Notes: generated by a model not told the origin, from the letters alone. 64,000 nt of DNA from Maioricimonas rarisocia (GCF_007747795.1 NZ_CP036275.1:4704001-4768000); one strand, 5' to 3'; positions 8,025 to 16,988 are shown, numbered from the stretch's first letter. A program made the numbers and translations.

Positions 8025-10058
8025 TCAGGGAGCGGGGTACACCGGATCAGATGGCCCGGTGATCACTTTCTGTTCAGGAATGAGCATGTCCGGCATGTAG
8101 TCGAGCTGATACCGCACGCGCTCCTCCGCATCCTTGCCGGCCATATTCGGCCAGGGGCCCTCGGCGAGGTGGATGCCGGAGTACTCGAGCAGCGTACCTT
8201 TTTCGAAGTGCATATTCTTGATGCCGATCGCGTACTGCACGAGTATTTCGTAGTAATGGCTGTCTGCCGCGGCCACACGTCGCTGTGCTTCGAGAACGAG
8301 GTTCAGCGGGGCCTTGTCCGCTTCGAAGGCGGCCTGCAGGGCGGCGAGCTGTTCGCGGGCCGCTTCGCGCCGGTTGTAGACGGTCTTGAGTAACTCGTAT
8401 GCCCGGTCTGACTCCGCGAAAGCGTTGCTCAGATCGTGGACCAGCCGCTGTTCCTGTTCGCGGAGCAGCGCCCGTTCTTTCGCGAGCGCCAGTTCGGCGT
8501 TGCGAACCGCCGCGTGCGCCCGGCGGTTGCCGAACGGAAAGGCCAGTTCAAATCCGACCTGCCATTCCTGGAAGTTGCCTCCCACCAGGTTGGCCCAGGC
8601 GTTGTCGAACGGCGGCAGGTCGTCGCTGTCCGGTTCGATCAACCGGTCACCGAATCCGCGGAACCGGTAGGTGCTGAATACGTCCAGATCCGGCAGCAGG
8701 AAATTGCGACTGGCGAGCAGTTCGAGTTCGCGGCGCTTAATCGACCACTTCTGCCGGCGTAGCTCGGCCCGCTTGGTCAACGATTCCGCCAGGCACAGAT
8801 CCCAGTCGAAAACAATTCGGGCGTGCGGCGGTTCGTCGATGGGACGTAACAGCTCTTCGGAATTGATCGGCACGCCGATCAGGTACCGCAGTCGCCGTTC
8901 GGCCGTAAAGACACCGCCATTGTTCCGGAATGTTCCACCGCTGCTGCCATTGTACGTTCGAGTCGGATCGACGAGCTGGCCGGTGAGTGCGTTCTGGACC
9001 TCTTCCTGAAAACGATAGTACTGCTCGCGGGCCTGGGCTTCCTTGTCGGCTTCACCACCAACCCGTCGCAGTTCGGCCAGTGCCTGCACCCGTCGCCAGG
9101 TTTCGAGGGCGGCATCGCGGGCGGCGATCTTGGCGTCGAGATTGCGGTACGCGTAGTACAGGTCCCAGTACGCGTTTTCGACATCACTGATGAAATCGCG
9201 AACAGCGACCTCGAAGTCAGCCAGACTCATGTCGTTGTTGACGCGGGCGATGAGCACGCCATTGTAGACGCCCGGCACATCGCTGGTGCCGGCGATGCGG
9301 CCGAAGTCGATTCCGGCCCCGCGGAGCAGCGGCTGCCGGACCTGCGCTTCGAAATTGATGTTCCAGGCCGAGGGAAATGCGTTCCCGGGTGCATTGTTGC
9401 GGTCGTAGTCGACGTTGTGCTGAATCGTGAACTCAGTGCCGGTCGCCGTGCGCTTGTTGATCTGCGCCTGAAAGACGGCAGCCTCCTGTTGCAGGGTTCG
9501 CGTGCCGCCCCCGAAGAAGACGTTGTTCAGGGCCCGGTCGTTCTTGTCGTAGAACAGGCTCGATGCGAAGTTGGCGTCGAAGGCACTCAGTGCGGCCTGC
9601 ACGCCGAACCGGGGATCGGTTTCCTGCAGCGCCGGATCCAGTGTCGTCCGCATCGAACCGGGAGAGCGAACGATCACGCCCCCCAGCTCCTTCATCACCC
9701 GGGAGTTGGCCAGGGCCAGTTTGGTGACTTCTTCGAGCGAGATGTCCCAGTAGTTGGTCGGCACTTCGCCCGAGAGCGAGTTCGGCCGGGTTGTTCCCAG
9801 CAGGTCGAGTTCCCGCGGTGTATGGACATCCGGGTATTCAATCTGCGTCGCGGCCTGGATATAGACCGGGTCGATGGCCGGGATCAGGTTCTCGGGCGTT
9901 GCTTCCTCGATGAGCGGCAGATGACAGCCGTGCAGCAGCGTGATGAGCGCAAGCAGACATCGTCCGAAGCGGTTGCTTTGCCCGCTTCGGCAGCGTCGGT
10001 TGCCGTTCGCAAACGGCCCAAAGCTGGCGATGTCTCGAAGTTTCATTCCCGGTGGCAT
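8025..10058 (-). CDS. TolC-family outer membrane efflux lipoprotein
   Basis: 677 aa. After a basic N-terminus there is a hydrophobic signal with a probable lipobox (LLALITLLHGC, Cys45). The body shows the duplicated outer-membrane-factor pattern: long amphipathic helices (ISDVENAYWDLYYAYRNLDAKIAARDAALETWRRVQAL in the first half; RNAELALAKERALLREQEQRLVHDLSNAFAESDRAYELL in the second) alternating with beta-rich segments (WQVGFELAFPFGNRRAHA). Such proteins form trimeric channels through the outer membrane for tripartite efflux or type I export. It is longer than E. coli TolC, with an insertion around residues 335-370. The ATG at 10058 is preceded by GGGGCAGG; a second ATG at 10046 is possible. 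No adaptor or pump is adjacent; the HlyD genes near 50 kb are candidates but distant. Confidence 0.88.
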   Translation of the reverse strand: MPPGMKLRDIASFGPFANGNRRCRSGQSNRFGRCLLALITLLHGCHLPLIEEATPENLIPAIDPVYIQAATQIEYPDVHTPRELDLLGTTRPNSLSGEVPTNYWDISLEEVTKLALANSRVMKELGGVIVRSPGSMRTTLDPALQETDPRFGVQAALSAFDANFASSLFYDKNDRALNNVFFGGGTRTLQQEAAVFQAQINKRTATGTEFTIQHNVDYDRNNAPGNAFPSAWNINFEAQVRQPLLRGAGIDFGRIAGTSDVPGVYNGVLIARVNNDMSLADFEVAVRDFISDVENAYWDLYYAYRNLDAKIAARDAALETWRRVQALAELRRVGGEADKEAQAREQYYRFQEEVQNALTGQLVDPTRTYNGSSGGTFRNNGGVFTAERRLRYLIGVPINSEELLRPIDEPPHARIVFDWDLCLAESLTKRAELRRQKWSIKRRELELLASRNFLLPDLDVFSTYRFRGFGDRLIEPDSDDLPPFDNAWANLVGGNFQEWQVGFELAFPFGNRRAHAAVRNAELALAKERALLREQEQRLVHDLSNAFAESDRAYELLKTVYNRREAAREQLAALQAAFEADKAPLNLVLEAQRRVAAADSHYYEILVQYAIGIKNMHFEKGTLLEYSGIHLAEGPWPNMAGKDAEERVRYQLDYMPDMLIPEQKVITGPSDPVYPAP

Positions 10059-10363
10059 CCTGCCCCGTGCGCAGTGCGACGACAGTATCTCTCCTTTTCT
10101 TAATCGGCACGCTTCCCGCAGAATCGTTACAAGAATAAAAATCCCTGTGACATTCCCAGTTTGCTTATCATGCCTAATGTGAATTCTGCGGCCGCGAAAT
10201 CGGCAGTTGCGTGATGGGGGCGTGGGCGCAAACTGTTAGTGAAGAGGTGCTTGCGTCGTGTTGTCGGGTGGATCCCCGGAAGTGCGAGTCCGGGAACACT
10301 GATCAGAACACCGCAGAACGACGGAAGCAGGCTGAAGTCCTTCAGCGGCCTCTACGCCGTCTC
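10059..10363. promoter_or_regulatory. 305-bp spacer with AT-rich island and inverted repeat upstream of the TolC-family gene
   Basis: The stretch 10081-10180 is much more AT-rich than its surroundings and probably holds the leftward promoter of the TolC-family gene. It is bounded by an inverted repeat, CGCAGAAT at 10117-10124 and ATTCTGCG at 10183-10190. A strong AAGGAGAG at about 10089-10097 sits too far (roughly 30 nt) from the ATG to be its ribosome site. A second small palindrome, CCCGGA / TCCGGG (10275-10280 and 10289-10294), could be part of a weak terminator for the metal-transport operon but lacks a T-run. Confidence 0.4.
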
Positions 10364-11716
10364 TCATCTGCGGGCCGCATCCGCGTTGTCGCCGTTCGCA
10401 GCTTCGGGCGGGATCGGCGTGCCATGTGGATCGGTCTGCGGCGCATCGGTGGCCCGGTCCAGGCGAACCCGCATCGCTGCGTCGGTGAAGTGCTCGAGTC
10501 GTTCTGCCTTGTCGTGGATCCGCTCGGCCGGCAGCTGCGCTTCCTGCACCAGATAGTGTTCCCACAACCGGTGCGTACGGACCAGTTCGCGGCCCCGCCG
10601 GATTCCCTCCGGAGTGAGCCGGTAGCCGTCCCCGGCACGGTTGAGCACGCCGGACCGTTCGAGCCTCCTGATGGCGAGCAGGAGTCCAAGCGGTCCGACC
10701 ATCAGCAGATCGGCCATCGTTGCCCGGTCCGGTGGCTGGGCGTGTTGGCGTTCCTCAAAGCGATACAGCAGGGCAATCACGTCTTCCGTGAGAATCTGCC
10801 AGCTCAGCAGGCGACGTCGGATCAGTCGCGCCAGCACCCCATGCCGGGGGGCGACCAGGGCGACCACCAGAAAAAGCAGCCCCGCCGCGACCGCCATCAT
10901 GCCCGCCGTGGTTGTGCTGCGGTACCCGAACAGGGCCGGCACCGTCAAAGCTCCCAGATGCCCGCACACTGCCGAGAAAGCTGCAAACACAGCGCTGAGA
11001 AGAATCATGACTCCGAGCCGGTCGGTACACAGACAGGCGGCCGCGGGGGGGACCACGAACATCGCGACGACCAGGATGTTGCCGACACTTTCGAAACTGG
11101 CCACGGCGGTCACCGCGACCAGCGTCATCAGCAGGTAGTGCATCACCCCTGCATGGATGCCGGAGGCCGTCGACAGTGCGGGATCGAACGAGCTGATCTT
11201 CAGTTCCTTGAAGAACAGCACGACAAAAGCCAGGTTGACGACCAGCACGCAGCCGAGCATCGCCACGACGCGAGGGACAAACGTCCCTGCGATCTCCACG
11301 GTATCGAGCGGAGTCAGCTCAATGGCCCCGTACAGCACGCATCCCGGATCGAGATCCACGTGATCGGCCGCCTGGACGATCATGATCAGCCCCAGGGCAA
11401 ACAGGGATGTGAAGACGACCCCCATCGAGGCCCCTTCATCCACCTTGCCGATTCCGCGTATCCACTCGGTGAACAGAGCGGTCAGAATCCCCACGATGAC
11501 CGCACCGACGAACATCGGCAGACTGCTGCGGCTGCCACTGATGAAGAACGCCGCTGCCAGCCCCGGCAGAATCGCGTGGCTGATGGCGTCCCCCAGCATG
11601 CTCATCCGACGCAGCACCAGGAAGTTGCCGAGCAGCGATGCCGAGACCGCGCACAGGATGCCCGCCAGCACGATCCAGCCGTCCAGAAACCAGTTCCAGC
11701 CGATCGCCTCAAGCAT
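10364..11716 (-). CDS. Metal (Mn/Zn/Fe) ABC transporter permease fused to DtxR/MntR-like regulator domain (TroD-like)
   Basis: 450 aa from the ATG at 11716, which has AGGAGG about 8 nt upstream; longer readings add an arginine-rich non-coding tail. Residues 1-292 form an ABC-3 family permease with about eight membrane helices and the typical RRMSMLGDAISHAILPGLA (37-55). Residues about 305-380 are a winged helix (TPEGIRRGRELV), and 382-436 match the DtxR/MntR dimerisation and metal-binding domain: HRLWE (H382, E386), HDKAERLEH (H401, E405, E408, H409), and DPHG (429-432). Glu at 405, where DtxR has Cys102, is the MntR-like choice, and D312 aligns with MntR Asp8. It overlaps the upstream permease gene by 8 bp. 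Whether the domain binds DNA or gates transport is unknown. Confidence 0.9.
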   Translation of the reverse strand: MLEAIGWNWFLDGWIVLAGILCAVSASLLGNFLVLRRMSMLGDAISHAILPGLAAAFFISGSRSSLPMFVGAVIVGILTALFTEWIRGIGKVDEGASMGVVFTSLFALGLIMIVQAADHVDLDPGCVLYGAIELTPLDTVEIAGTFVPRVVAMLGCVLVVNLAFVVLFFKELKISSFDPALSTASGIHAGVMHYLLMTLVAVTAVASFESVGNILVVAMFVVPPAAACLCTDRLGVMILLSAVFAAFSAVCGHLGALTVPALFGYRSTTTAGMMAVAAGLLFLVVALVAPRHGVLARLIRRRLLSWQILTEDVIALLYRFEERQHAQPPDRATMADLLMVGPLGLLLAIRRLERSGVLNRAGDGYRLTPEGIRRGRELVRTHRLWEHYLVQEAQLPAERIHDKAERLEHFTDAAMRVRLDRATDAPQTDPHGTPIPPEAANGDNADAARR

Positions 11717-13205
11717 CTCCGGGCCCCTCCTGCGGCGGACCCCCGGCGCCAGCGGCGATCGGGTGGGGGCTTCGGGGGATGGTGGTCGATTCGGCCTCGT
11801 CGTGGAGCGTCTGCTCGAGCTTCTCGACGATTTCCGGTCCGAGCACGTGTTCGATCGCGTCGGCGTCCCGGTCCACCTTCCCGGGAGCAATATCGGCATG
11901 CGTGATCAGGAAGATCTCCCACAGCCGATGCTGGCGAACCAGACGAGCGGCCTCCATGCGTCCGGCCGGAAGAAGCCGGACTCCTGTTTCGTCCGAGCGG
12001 CACAAGCCCCGCCCCTCGAGCCGACGAATCTGCCGTCTCAGCCGTCGTGGTGACCAGGAACGGGCGGCCAGGAGCGTCGCGACCGGGATGGCCGGGCTGC
12101 CCTCACCGTTCGCTGCCAGTTCGCCCGACGTCTCGAGTGCCTCGTAGAGACCGCGGAGCAGGTGCTGCCGGTCGATCTTGCGTCGCAGTTTCCATCGTCG
12201 TACGTATCGGGCGATGACACCACGTTGCGGCCCCCCGAGCATGCTCAGCAGGAACATCACGGTCGACACCATGACGATCATCGCCCCGGAGGGAAGCCGC
12301 GGGAAGATGGCGCTCATCGTCGCACCGAACATGCAGCTCACTGCTCCGCCACCGGCGGACAGCAGCGTCATCATTCCCATCCGCTCGGTCCAGAAACGGG
12401 CCGCAGCGGCTGGAACAACCAGCAGGGCGATCATCAGGACGAGTCCGACCGCCTGCAGGCCGATGATGGTCACCACGACCACCAGCGTCATCAGCACGAA
12501 ATCCATCGCCAGGACGGGAAATCCCCGTGACCCGGCAAACGCTTCGTCGAAACAGAGCAGTTTGAGTTCCTTGAACAGCAGGCCGCAGACCACCGCACAG
12601 AACAGTCCCACACCGCCGATCAGCCGCGCATCGGTCGCCGTCATCGATGCGGTCTTGCCGTAGATGAACGCTTCGAGACCGGCGGCATGGCCGGTCGTCA
12701 TCTGCTGGATGACGCCGAGCACTGCAATCCCGGCACCGAAGAAGACGCTGAGGACAATCCCCAGAGCCGTATCTTCCCTCAGGCGGGGCAGACTCCGGAT
12801 GAACAGAATGCCCGCCATCCCCAGCAGCCCACTCGCGGCAGCACCCGCCAACAGTAGCGGCAGGCTCTTTCCATCGGCCCCGAGTGCCGTCGCAACCATG
12901 AATGCCAGGCCGATGCCCGGCAGTGTCGCATGGCTCAGTGCGTCCCCCATGAGGGCCCGCTTGCGGAGGAGCGTAAAGCTGCCGACGATTCCCGCAGCCA
13001 GTCCCAGCATGGTCGTGCCGAGCACGACAATCCGGGTGTTGTAATCTTCCAGAAACAGCGCCCGTCGCCATTCCGGCCAGGTCGGAAGCTCGAGAGTGCG
13101 GTCCGTCAGCGAGCGGGACGTACTCTCCGCGGCGGCAACGACCGCAGCATCGCCGAAAGCAAACAGCAGTAGAACAAGGGCGAGAACGCCGGGAATCCGC
13201 GTCAT
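11709..13205 (-). CDS. Metal (Mn/Zn/Fe) ABC transporter permease fused to DtxR-like domain (TroC-like)
   Basis: 498 aa. There is an N-terminal hydrophobic leader (3-26, ending VVAAAES) and an extra segment before the ABC-3 permease core (about 55-335, with RKRALMGDALSHATLPGIG at 81-99). The C-terminal part is winged-helix-like (about 345-420), then a DtxR-type dimerisation stretch with HRLWE (H426, E430) and VDRDADAIEH (D445, D449, E452, H453). Compared with its partner, the His and Glu ligands are replaced by Asp at 445 and 449, so metal binding may differ or be weakened. The gene overlaps the ATPase gene by ATGA and the next permease by 8 bp, so all are translationally coupled. Confidence 0.88.
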   Translation of the reverse strand: MTRIPGVLALVLLLFAFGDAAVVAAAESTSRSLTDRTLELPTWPEWRRALFLEDYNTRIVVLGTTMLGLAAGIVGSFTLLRKRALMGDALSHATLPGIGLAFMVATALGADGKSLPLLLAGAAASGLLGMAGILFIRSLPRLREDTALGIVLSVFFGAGIAVLGVIQQMTTGHAAGLEAFIYGKTASMTATDARLIGGVGLFCAVVCGLLFKELKLLCFDEAFAGSRGFPVLAMDFVLMTLVVVVTIIGLQAVGLVLMIALLVVPAAAARFWTERMGMMTLLSAGGGAVSCMFGATMSAIFPRLPSGAMIVMVSTVMFLLSMLGGPQRGVIARYVRRWKLRRKIDRQHLLRGLYEALETSGELAANGEGSPAIPVATLLAARSWSPRRLRRQIRRLEGRGLCRSDETGVRLLPAGRMEAARLVRQHRLWEIFLITHADIAPGKVDRDADAIEHVLGPEIVEKLEQTLHDEAESTTIPRSPHPIAAGAGGPPQEGPGDA

Positions 13206-14020
13206 AGTGAGCGTTCACGCCTCCGCATCGCTTCGGCCGCTTCGTCGAGCAGGGTCAGCCGGCCGCCATACGTCTTCTGCAGGTTCTCCGGGGTGAAGAC
13301 CTCCTCGGTCGGTCCGTCGGCAACGACCCGCATGTTCAGCAGGATCACGTGATCGAAGTACTCCGAGACCGTCTGCAGATCGTGATGGATCACCAGCACG
13401 GTCTTTCCCCTCGCCTTCATGTCGTGCAGGATGTCGACGATGGCTCGTTCGGTCGCAGCGTCGACGGCGGCAAACGGCTCGTCCATCAGGTACAGATCGG
13501 CATCCTGCACCAGCGCCCGGGCCAGAAAGGTCCGCTGCTGCTGCCCGCCCGAAAGCTGGCTGATCTGGCGATGGGCAAGGTCGGCAATCCCCACCCGATC
13601 CATCGCCGCCCGCGCCATCTCGCGATGCTTTCTGCGGACCGGCAGACACCAGCCGATCTGCCCGTACAGCCCCATCGTCACGACGTCCTGGGCATCCACG
13701 GGAAAATCCCAGTCGACGCTCTCCCGCTGGGGAACGTAGCCGACGCGGCGTCGCTGCCGACGGTACGGTTCGCCGAACACATGAATCCGGCCCGAGGCCC
13801 GTGGAACGAGATCCATCACCGCCTTGATCAGAGTGCTCTTGCCGGCACCGTTCGGTCCGACGATGCCGACCAGCCGCCCGGGCGGAATGTCGAGGCTCAC
13901 ATCCCACAGCACCGGCTTGCGGTGGTAGGCCACCGTCAGATCGTAAACCGAGAGTGGTGTCTCCTCAGTCTCGCGATCTCTGGACCCGGCCGGTCCGGCA
14001 GTTGCAGAATTGCTGTTCAT
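13202..14020 (-). CDS. Metal ABC transporter ATP-binding protein (TroB-like)
   Basis: 272 aa from the ATG at 14020. The reading frame is open further upstream, but that part is arginine-rich and unlike the family. ABC motifs: Walker A GPNGAGKST (55-63), Q-loop region YVPQRES, signature LSGGQ (156-160), Walker B LYLMDEP (D180, E181), and H-loop VIHHD (H213). The WDFPVDAQDVVTMG motif after the Q-loop is typical of Mn/Zn importers of the MntA/TroB/ZnuC group. It energises metal import at the inner membrane face. It lies 142 bp downstream of the binding-protein gene and ends overlapping the first permease (ATGA). Its own ribosome site is weak. Confidence 0.94.
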   Translation of the reverse strand: MNSNSATAGPAGSRDRETEETPLSVYDLTVAYHRKPVLWDVSLDIPPGRLVGIVGPNGAGKSTLIKAVMDLVPRASGRIHVFGEPYRRQRRRVGYVPQRESVDWDFPVDAQDVVTMGLYGQIGWCLPVRRKHREMARAAMDRVGIADLAHRQISQLSGGQQQRTFLARALVQDADLYLMDEPFAAVDAATERAIVDILHDMKARGKTVLVIHHDLQTVSEYFDHVILLNMRVVADGPTEEVFTPENLQKTYGGRLTLLDEAAEAMRRRERSL

Positions 14021-14162
14021 GACGTCGTTGCATTTCTTGCGGGCCGGTGTCTCTGCCAGCCTGGCGAAGCACCGGGATGGCTCCACTCTGACAGGCCACA
14101 ACCGGCAGACCACCACAGTAACCGAATTCCGGCGACGGCAGCCGGTCCTGCCCGAATCGGTT

Positions 14163-15167
14163 CTAGTCGGTTGCGAGGCGGTTGTTGAGCCCGCCCGGCG
14201 GAGCATTTCCTCCGAGTGAACGAGTGACGACCGTGATGTTGTGGTCGAGCATGCCTTCGTAGGTCCCTTCATAGGTCCCCGGCTGGCCCATGGCATCGGA
14301 GTACAGTTCCCCGCCGATGACAACCTCGTGCCCCCGCGAGCGGGCGCCGTCGACCAGCGCTTCGATGTTCTTGCGGGGAACGCTGCTCTCGACAAAAACC
14401 GCCCTCACCCTTCGCTCGACGAGCAGATCCACCAGGCCGTTGATCCGCTGCAGCCCCGCCTCGGATTCCGTCGACAGGCCCTGAACCCCCTGCACTTCGA
14501 GCCCGTAGGCGCGACCGAAGTAGTTGAACGCATCGTGCGACGTGATCAGCACGCGGCTCGATTCCGGGATGCTGGCGATCGACGAGCGGCCGTATTCGTG
14601 CAGCTGTTCCAGGCGCTTGCGGTATTCCTCGGCATTGCCGACATACTCCTCGGCATGGGCCGGATCGAATTCGCTCAGTGCATTCGCAACGGCCGACACG
14701 CATTGGGACCAGGTGGCGACATCCATCCAGACGTGGGGATCGTAGTGCCCGGCGAAGTCGTCCGGCTCGAGCAGTGAGTCCTGCGAAATCAGCTCGGTCA
14801 CCGCATAGACCGGCTTCTGCCGGGCGACCGTGACGAGTGTGTCGGACATCTTCCCTTCCAGCATCAGCCCGGCGTAGAACACGATGTCGGCAGACATGAT
14901 CGTCGCGACGTCGTCACGCGTCGACTTGTAGAGGTGCGGATCGACCCCCGCTCCCATGATCTGCGTGACGTCCACATGCTCGCCACCCACGTTCCGGACC
15001 AGATCCGCAACCATGCCGACTGTGGCGACGGCCTGAATCTTCCCCTCCCGGCCGGACGAACCGTTCCCCGATTCACCGGTCGCAGGGGATGATGTCGCCG
15101 GTCCGTCGGCGCAACCGATCAGGCACGCCAGCAGAATAGCGACCGTGGCTACGAAACTCAGTTTCAT
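14163..15167 (-). CDS. troA: TroA-like metal-binding lipoprotein of the Mn/Zn ABC importer
   Basis: 334 aa with a lipoprotein signal (lipobox LIGC, Cys19) and a GAGGAG ribosome site 8 nt before the ATG. It belongs to cluster A-I (SBP_bac_9) metal receptors. Probable ligands are H78 in GVDPHLYK, H145 in YDPHVWMD, H211 in ITSHDAFNYFGRAYG, and D291 in LYSDAMG. His at 211 (rather than Glu) is the TroA/ZnuA-like arrangement, while the VFVESSVPRKNIEAL and GGELYSDAMG blocks are close to TroA. It should capture Zn or Mn in the periplasm and pass it to the two permeases downstream. It is first gene of the operon and lies behind a promoter overlapped by a palindrome. The exact metal cannot be decided from sequence. 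Confidence 0.93.
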   Translation of the reverse strand: MKLSFVATVAILLACLIGCADGPATSSPATGESGNGSSGREGKIQAVATVGMVADLVRNVGGEHVDVTQIMGAGVDPHLYKSTRDDVATIMSADIVFYAGLMLEGKMSDTLVTVARQKPVYAVTELISQDSLLEPDDFAGHYDPHVWMDVATWSQCVSAVANALSEFDPAHAEEYVGNAEEYRKRLEQLHEYGRSSIASIPESSRVLITSHDAFNYFGRAYGLEVQGVQGLSTESEAGLQRINGLVDLLVERRVRAVFVESSVPRKNIEALVDGARSRGHEVVIGGELYSDAMGQPGTYEGTYEGMLDHNITVVTRSLGGNAPPGGLNNRLATD

Positions 15168-15476
15168 CTATCAACTCCTCGGGCAGGGAATCAGCGATCA
15201 CGGCACGACACCAGGCGGCAGGGGCCCGATCCTCCCTCCGCGTCGCAGCTGACCTGCAAGTGTAGCCTCTGCTACATTCCTGTCAATGCGGAGACCGCTC
15301 GCACGGAGGTGGTGTCCCGTCGCTGAAGAGTCTGCGGCCCTGGCGCGGCCTTCGTCCGCTACATGGAGGAAGGCGCGAATCGACCGGAGCGGACCGCCGA
15401 ATCGGGGACGAGTGCTGCCATGGGCCGGTCCGCATTGGCGGCGACACGGTTGCAGCAATCGACAGGTGAGCGAGGG
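15168..15476. other. Spacer upstream of the metal-transport operon (309 bp), no gene supported
   Basis: The part nearest troA holds the promoter and operator at 15259-15286. The remainder, 15290-15476, shows no convincing gene and no clear terminator for the gene at 15477. It contains only GC-rich frames with arginine-heavy translation. Confidence 0.5.
15259..15286 (-). promoter_or_regulatory. Promoter with overlapping palindromic operator for the metal ABC operon
   Basis: Read leftwards, a perfect -35 box TTGACA (15281-15286) is followed by a 16-nt spacer and TACACT (15259-15264) as -10. A perfect inverted repeat, TGTAGC-4 nt-GCTACA (15261-15276), covers the -10 and most of the spacer. Its placement is that of a repressor operator, and a metalloregulator of the MntR/DtxR/Zur kind is the natural candidate. 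The 5' leader to the troA ATG would be about 85 nt. Boxes and palindrome are directly visible; the regulator is inferred. Confidence 0.7.
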
Positions 15477-16988
15477 CTATGGAATCAGGAAGAACAGCCC
15501 CGTCGTCACCCCTGCCTGGAAGGTTGCCGCGTCGTAGTGCAACGGCGGCCACTCATGCGTGTACTCGGCTGGGCTTCCCGGGCGCGACTGCCCCAGCGTG
15601 TAGCGAGTGGTTTGTGGCGGACGGACTGCCACCAGGTACGGCAACGCAGGGAGGGTCCCGAAGAACTTTGCCCCCGAAATGACCGGCTGCAGGATGCCAT
15701 GCGAATAGCCGTGACGCTCGAGCATCCGCTCTTCGAAGTACAGCGGCTGATGATTCAGCAGGGACGCCTGCCAGTAGTAAGAGGAGCCATTCCACAGACG
15801 GTGGGTGCCCGGCAGGTGCATTCGGGGTGAAGTGTGTGCGAACCGTTCTTCGGCACGATCCGGCGGCAGCGCACCTTCCGGCGGCGAAATGTCGACGGTG
15901 AGAGTATCGACGGGACGGTAATTCTCGCCTTCGACCGCCTCCGCGTCCGCAACGCCGGAGGGATCTTCGGCCGGTCCGCCTTCGAACAGGGGAGACATGT
16001 GGAAGTCCGCGTGATTCACCGTCTCGACGAAGTGCAGCAGGTCGTACCCTTCCGGAACGCACCCTTCGAGGTACATGCTCGAACGTCGCCAGTTGACGAA
16101 ATGGCAGTCGAGTGAACACAACAGATGCTCACTCTGCTGGTGATTGCGGGTCAGGTGGTGAACCGTCGCCTGATGCCAGAACGTCGCTCGCTGCCATTCA
16201 GCCCAGCGTTCGGCCGTCGCCTGGTTCTTCAGCGCGTAGTCGACCGACTCGTCCTCCCACCATCCCAGGATCCGGCTCGAGAGCAGGTGATCAATCGTGG
16301 CACGGTTCTGCGCCACGTATGCCAGCGACTGCTCGTGCCACCATTCCGAATGGAAGTCCGACAGGATACGGTCGCTCAGGTCGTAGTTGTGTGCGAGGTA
16401 CGCGACCGAATGCATCCTCCACAGACGATGCAGCGAGCGGTCGAAGTCCGTCACCCACAGGCGGTCGAACTCGTCGAGGTACGGATTCGAGTGAAATACG
16501 TGGAATGGCCGCGTCAGACGGTACACCATCCACCCGAGATGATCGTTGCCGCGAAGGCACTGTGCCACGCCCGGGCCGCACTCGGGGCAGTACTCCGGAG
16601 GCGGGCCCGGCCACATCGGGCCGAACGGGCGAGGCGGCAGGGGAGACGCGGTTTCGTCGGTGAGCAATGGTGGCGGCAGCGGCTCGGGTTCGGGGGCCGG
16701 CGAGCCATCATGTGTCGTCGTTCCCGCTGGAGCCGGCGCGTCGGACGGCGGGCCGAACGGATCGGCCTCGTTCGCCGCAGACTCGGGGACTGCCGGTGGA
16801 GCAGGTGGCGGAACAGGCGGTCGGCTGAGCGTCGGGGGACTGCCGGCCCGGGGGGCGGCGACCCATTCCGGCCCAGTCGCCGCATTCGTGGAAACTGACG
16901 CCAACAGGAGCGTTGCGCCGGCGTAGAATGGGAGAGTCGAAATGATCCGCCGGGAAAGGGCTGATATGCTGGTCAGCAGATTCAACAT
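15477..16988 (-). CDS. Secreted proline-rich protein of unknown function (planctomycete-type)
   Basis: 503 aa from the ATG at 16988 (GAGGA about 9 nt upstream; an upstream ATG adds 16 unlikely residues). A hydrophobic leader (about residues 15-37, ending SVSTNAATG) is followed by a low-complexity Pro/Ala-rich linker (about 45-130). A folded region rich in Trp, His and Tyr comes next, where a loose motif of the form (S/T)xxxLxxNxxxxxxLL recurs about every 30 residues (SVAYLAHNYDLSDRIL, SLAYVAQNRATIDHLL, SVDYALKNQATAERWA, TVHHLTRNHQQSEHLL). The C-terminal block NHQPLYFEERMLERHGYSHG...SGAKFFGTLPALPY resembles the conserved end of an uncharacterised planctomycete family as I remember it. No enzyme motif is recognised. 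Confidence 0.75.
   Translation of the reverse strand: MLNLLTSISALSRRIISTLPFYAGATLLLASVSTNAATGPEWVAAPRAGSPPTLSRPPVPPPAPPAVPESAANEADPFGPPSDAPAPAGTTTHDGSPAPEPEPLPPPLLTDETASPLPPRPFGPMWPGPPPEYCPECGPGVAQCLRGNDHLGWMVYRLTRPFHVFHSNPYLDEFDRLWVTDFDRSLHRLWRMHSVAYLAHNYDLSDRILSDFHSEWWHEQSLAYVAQNRATIDHLLSSRILGWWEDESVDYALKNQATAERWAEWQRATFWHQATVHHLTRNHQQSEHLLCSLDCHFVNWRRSSMYLEGCVPEGYDLLHFVETVNHADFHMSPLFEGGPAEDPSGVADAEAVEGENYRPVDTLTVDISPPEGALPPDRAEERFAHTSPRMHLPGTHRLWNGSSYYWQASLLNHQPLYFEERMLERHGYSHGILQPVISGAKFFGTLPALPYLVAVRPPQTTRYTLGQSRPGSPAEYTHEWPPLHYDAATFQAGVTTGLFFLIP

Noticed and set aside
10211-11905. 564-codon plus-strand frame
   Set aside because: Antisense to the permease-DtxR gene; its translation is His/Gln/Arg-rich, typical of the reverse of membrane-protein codons.
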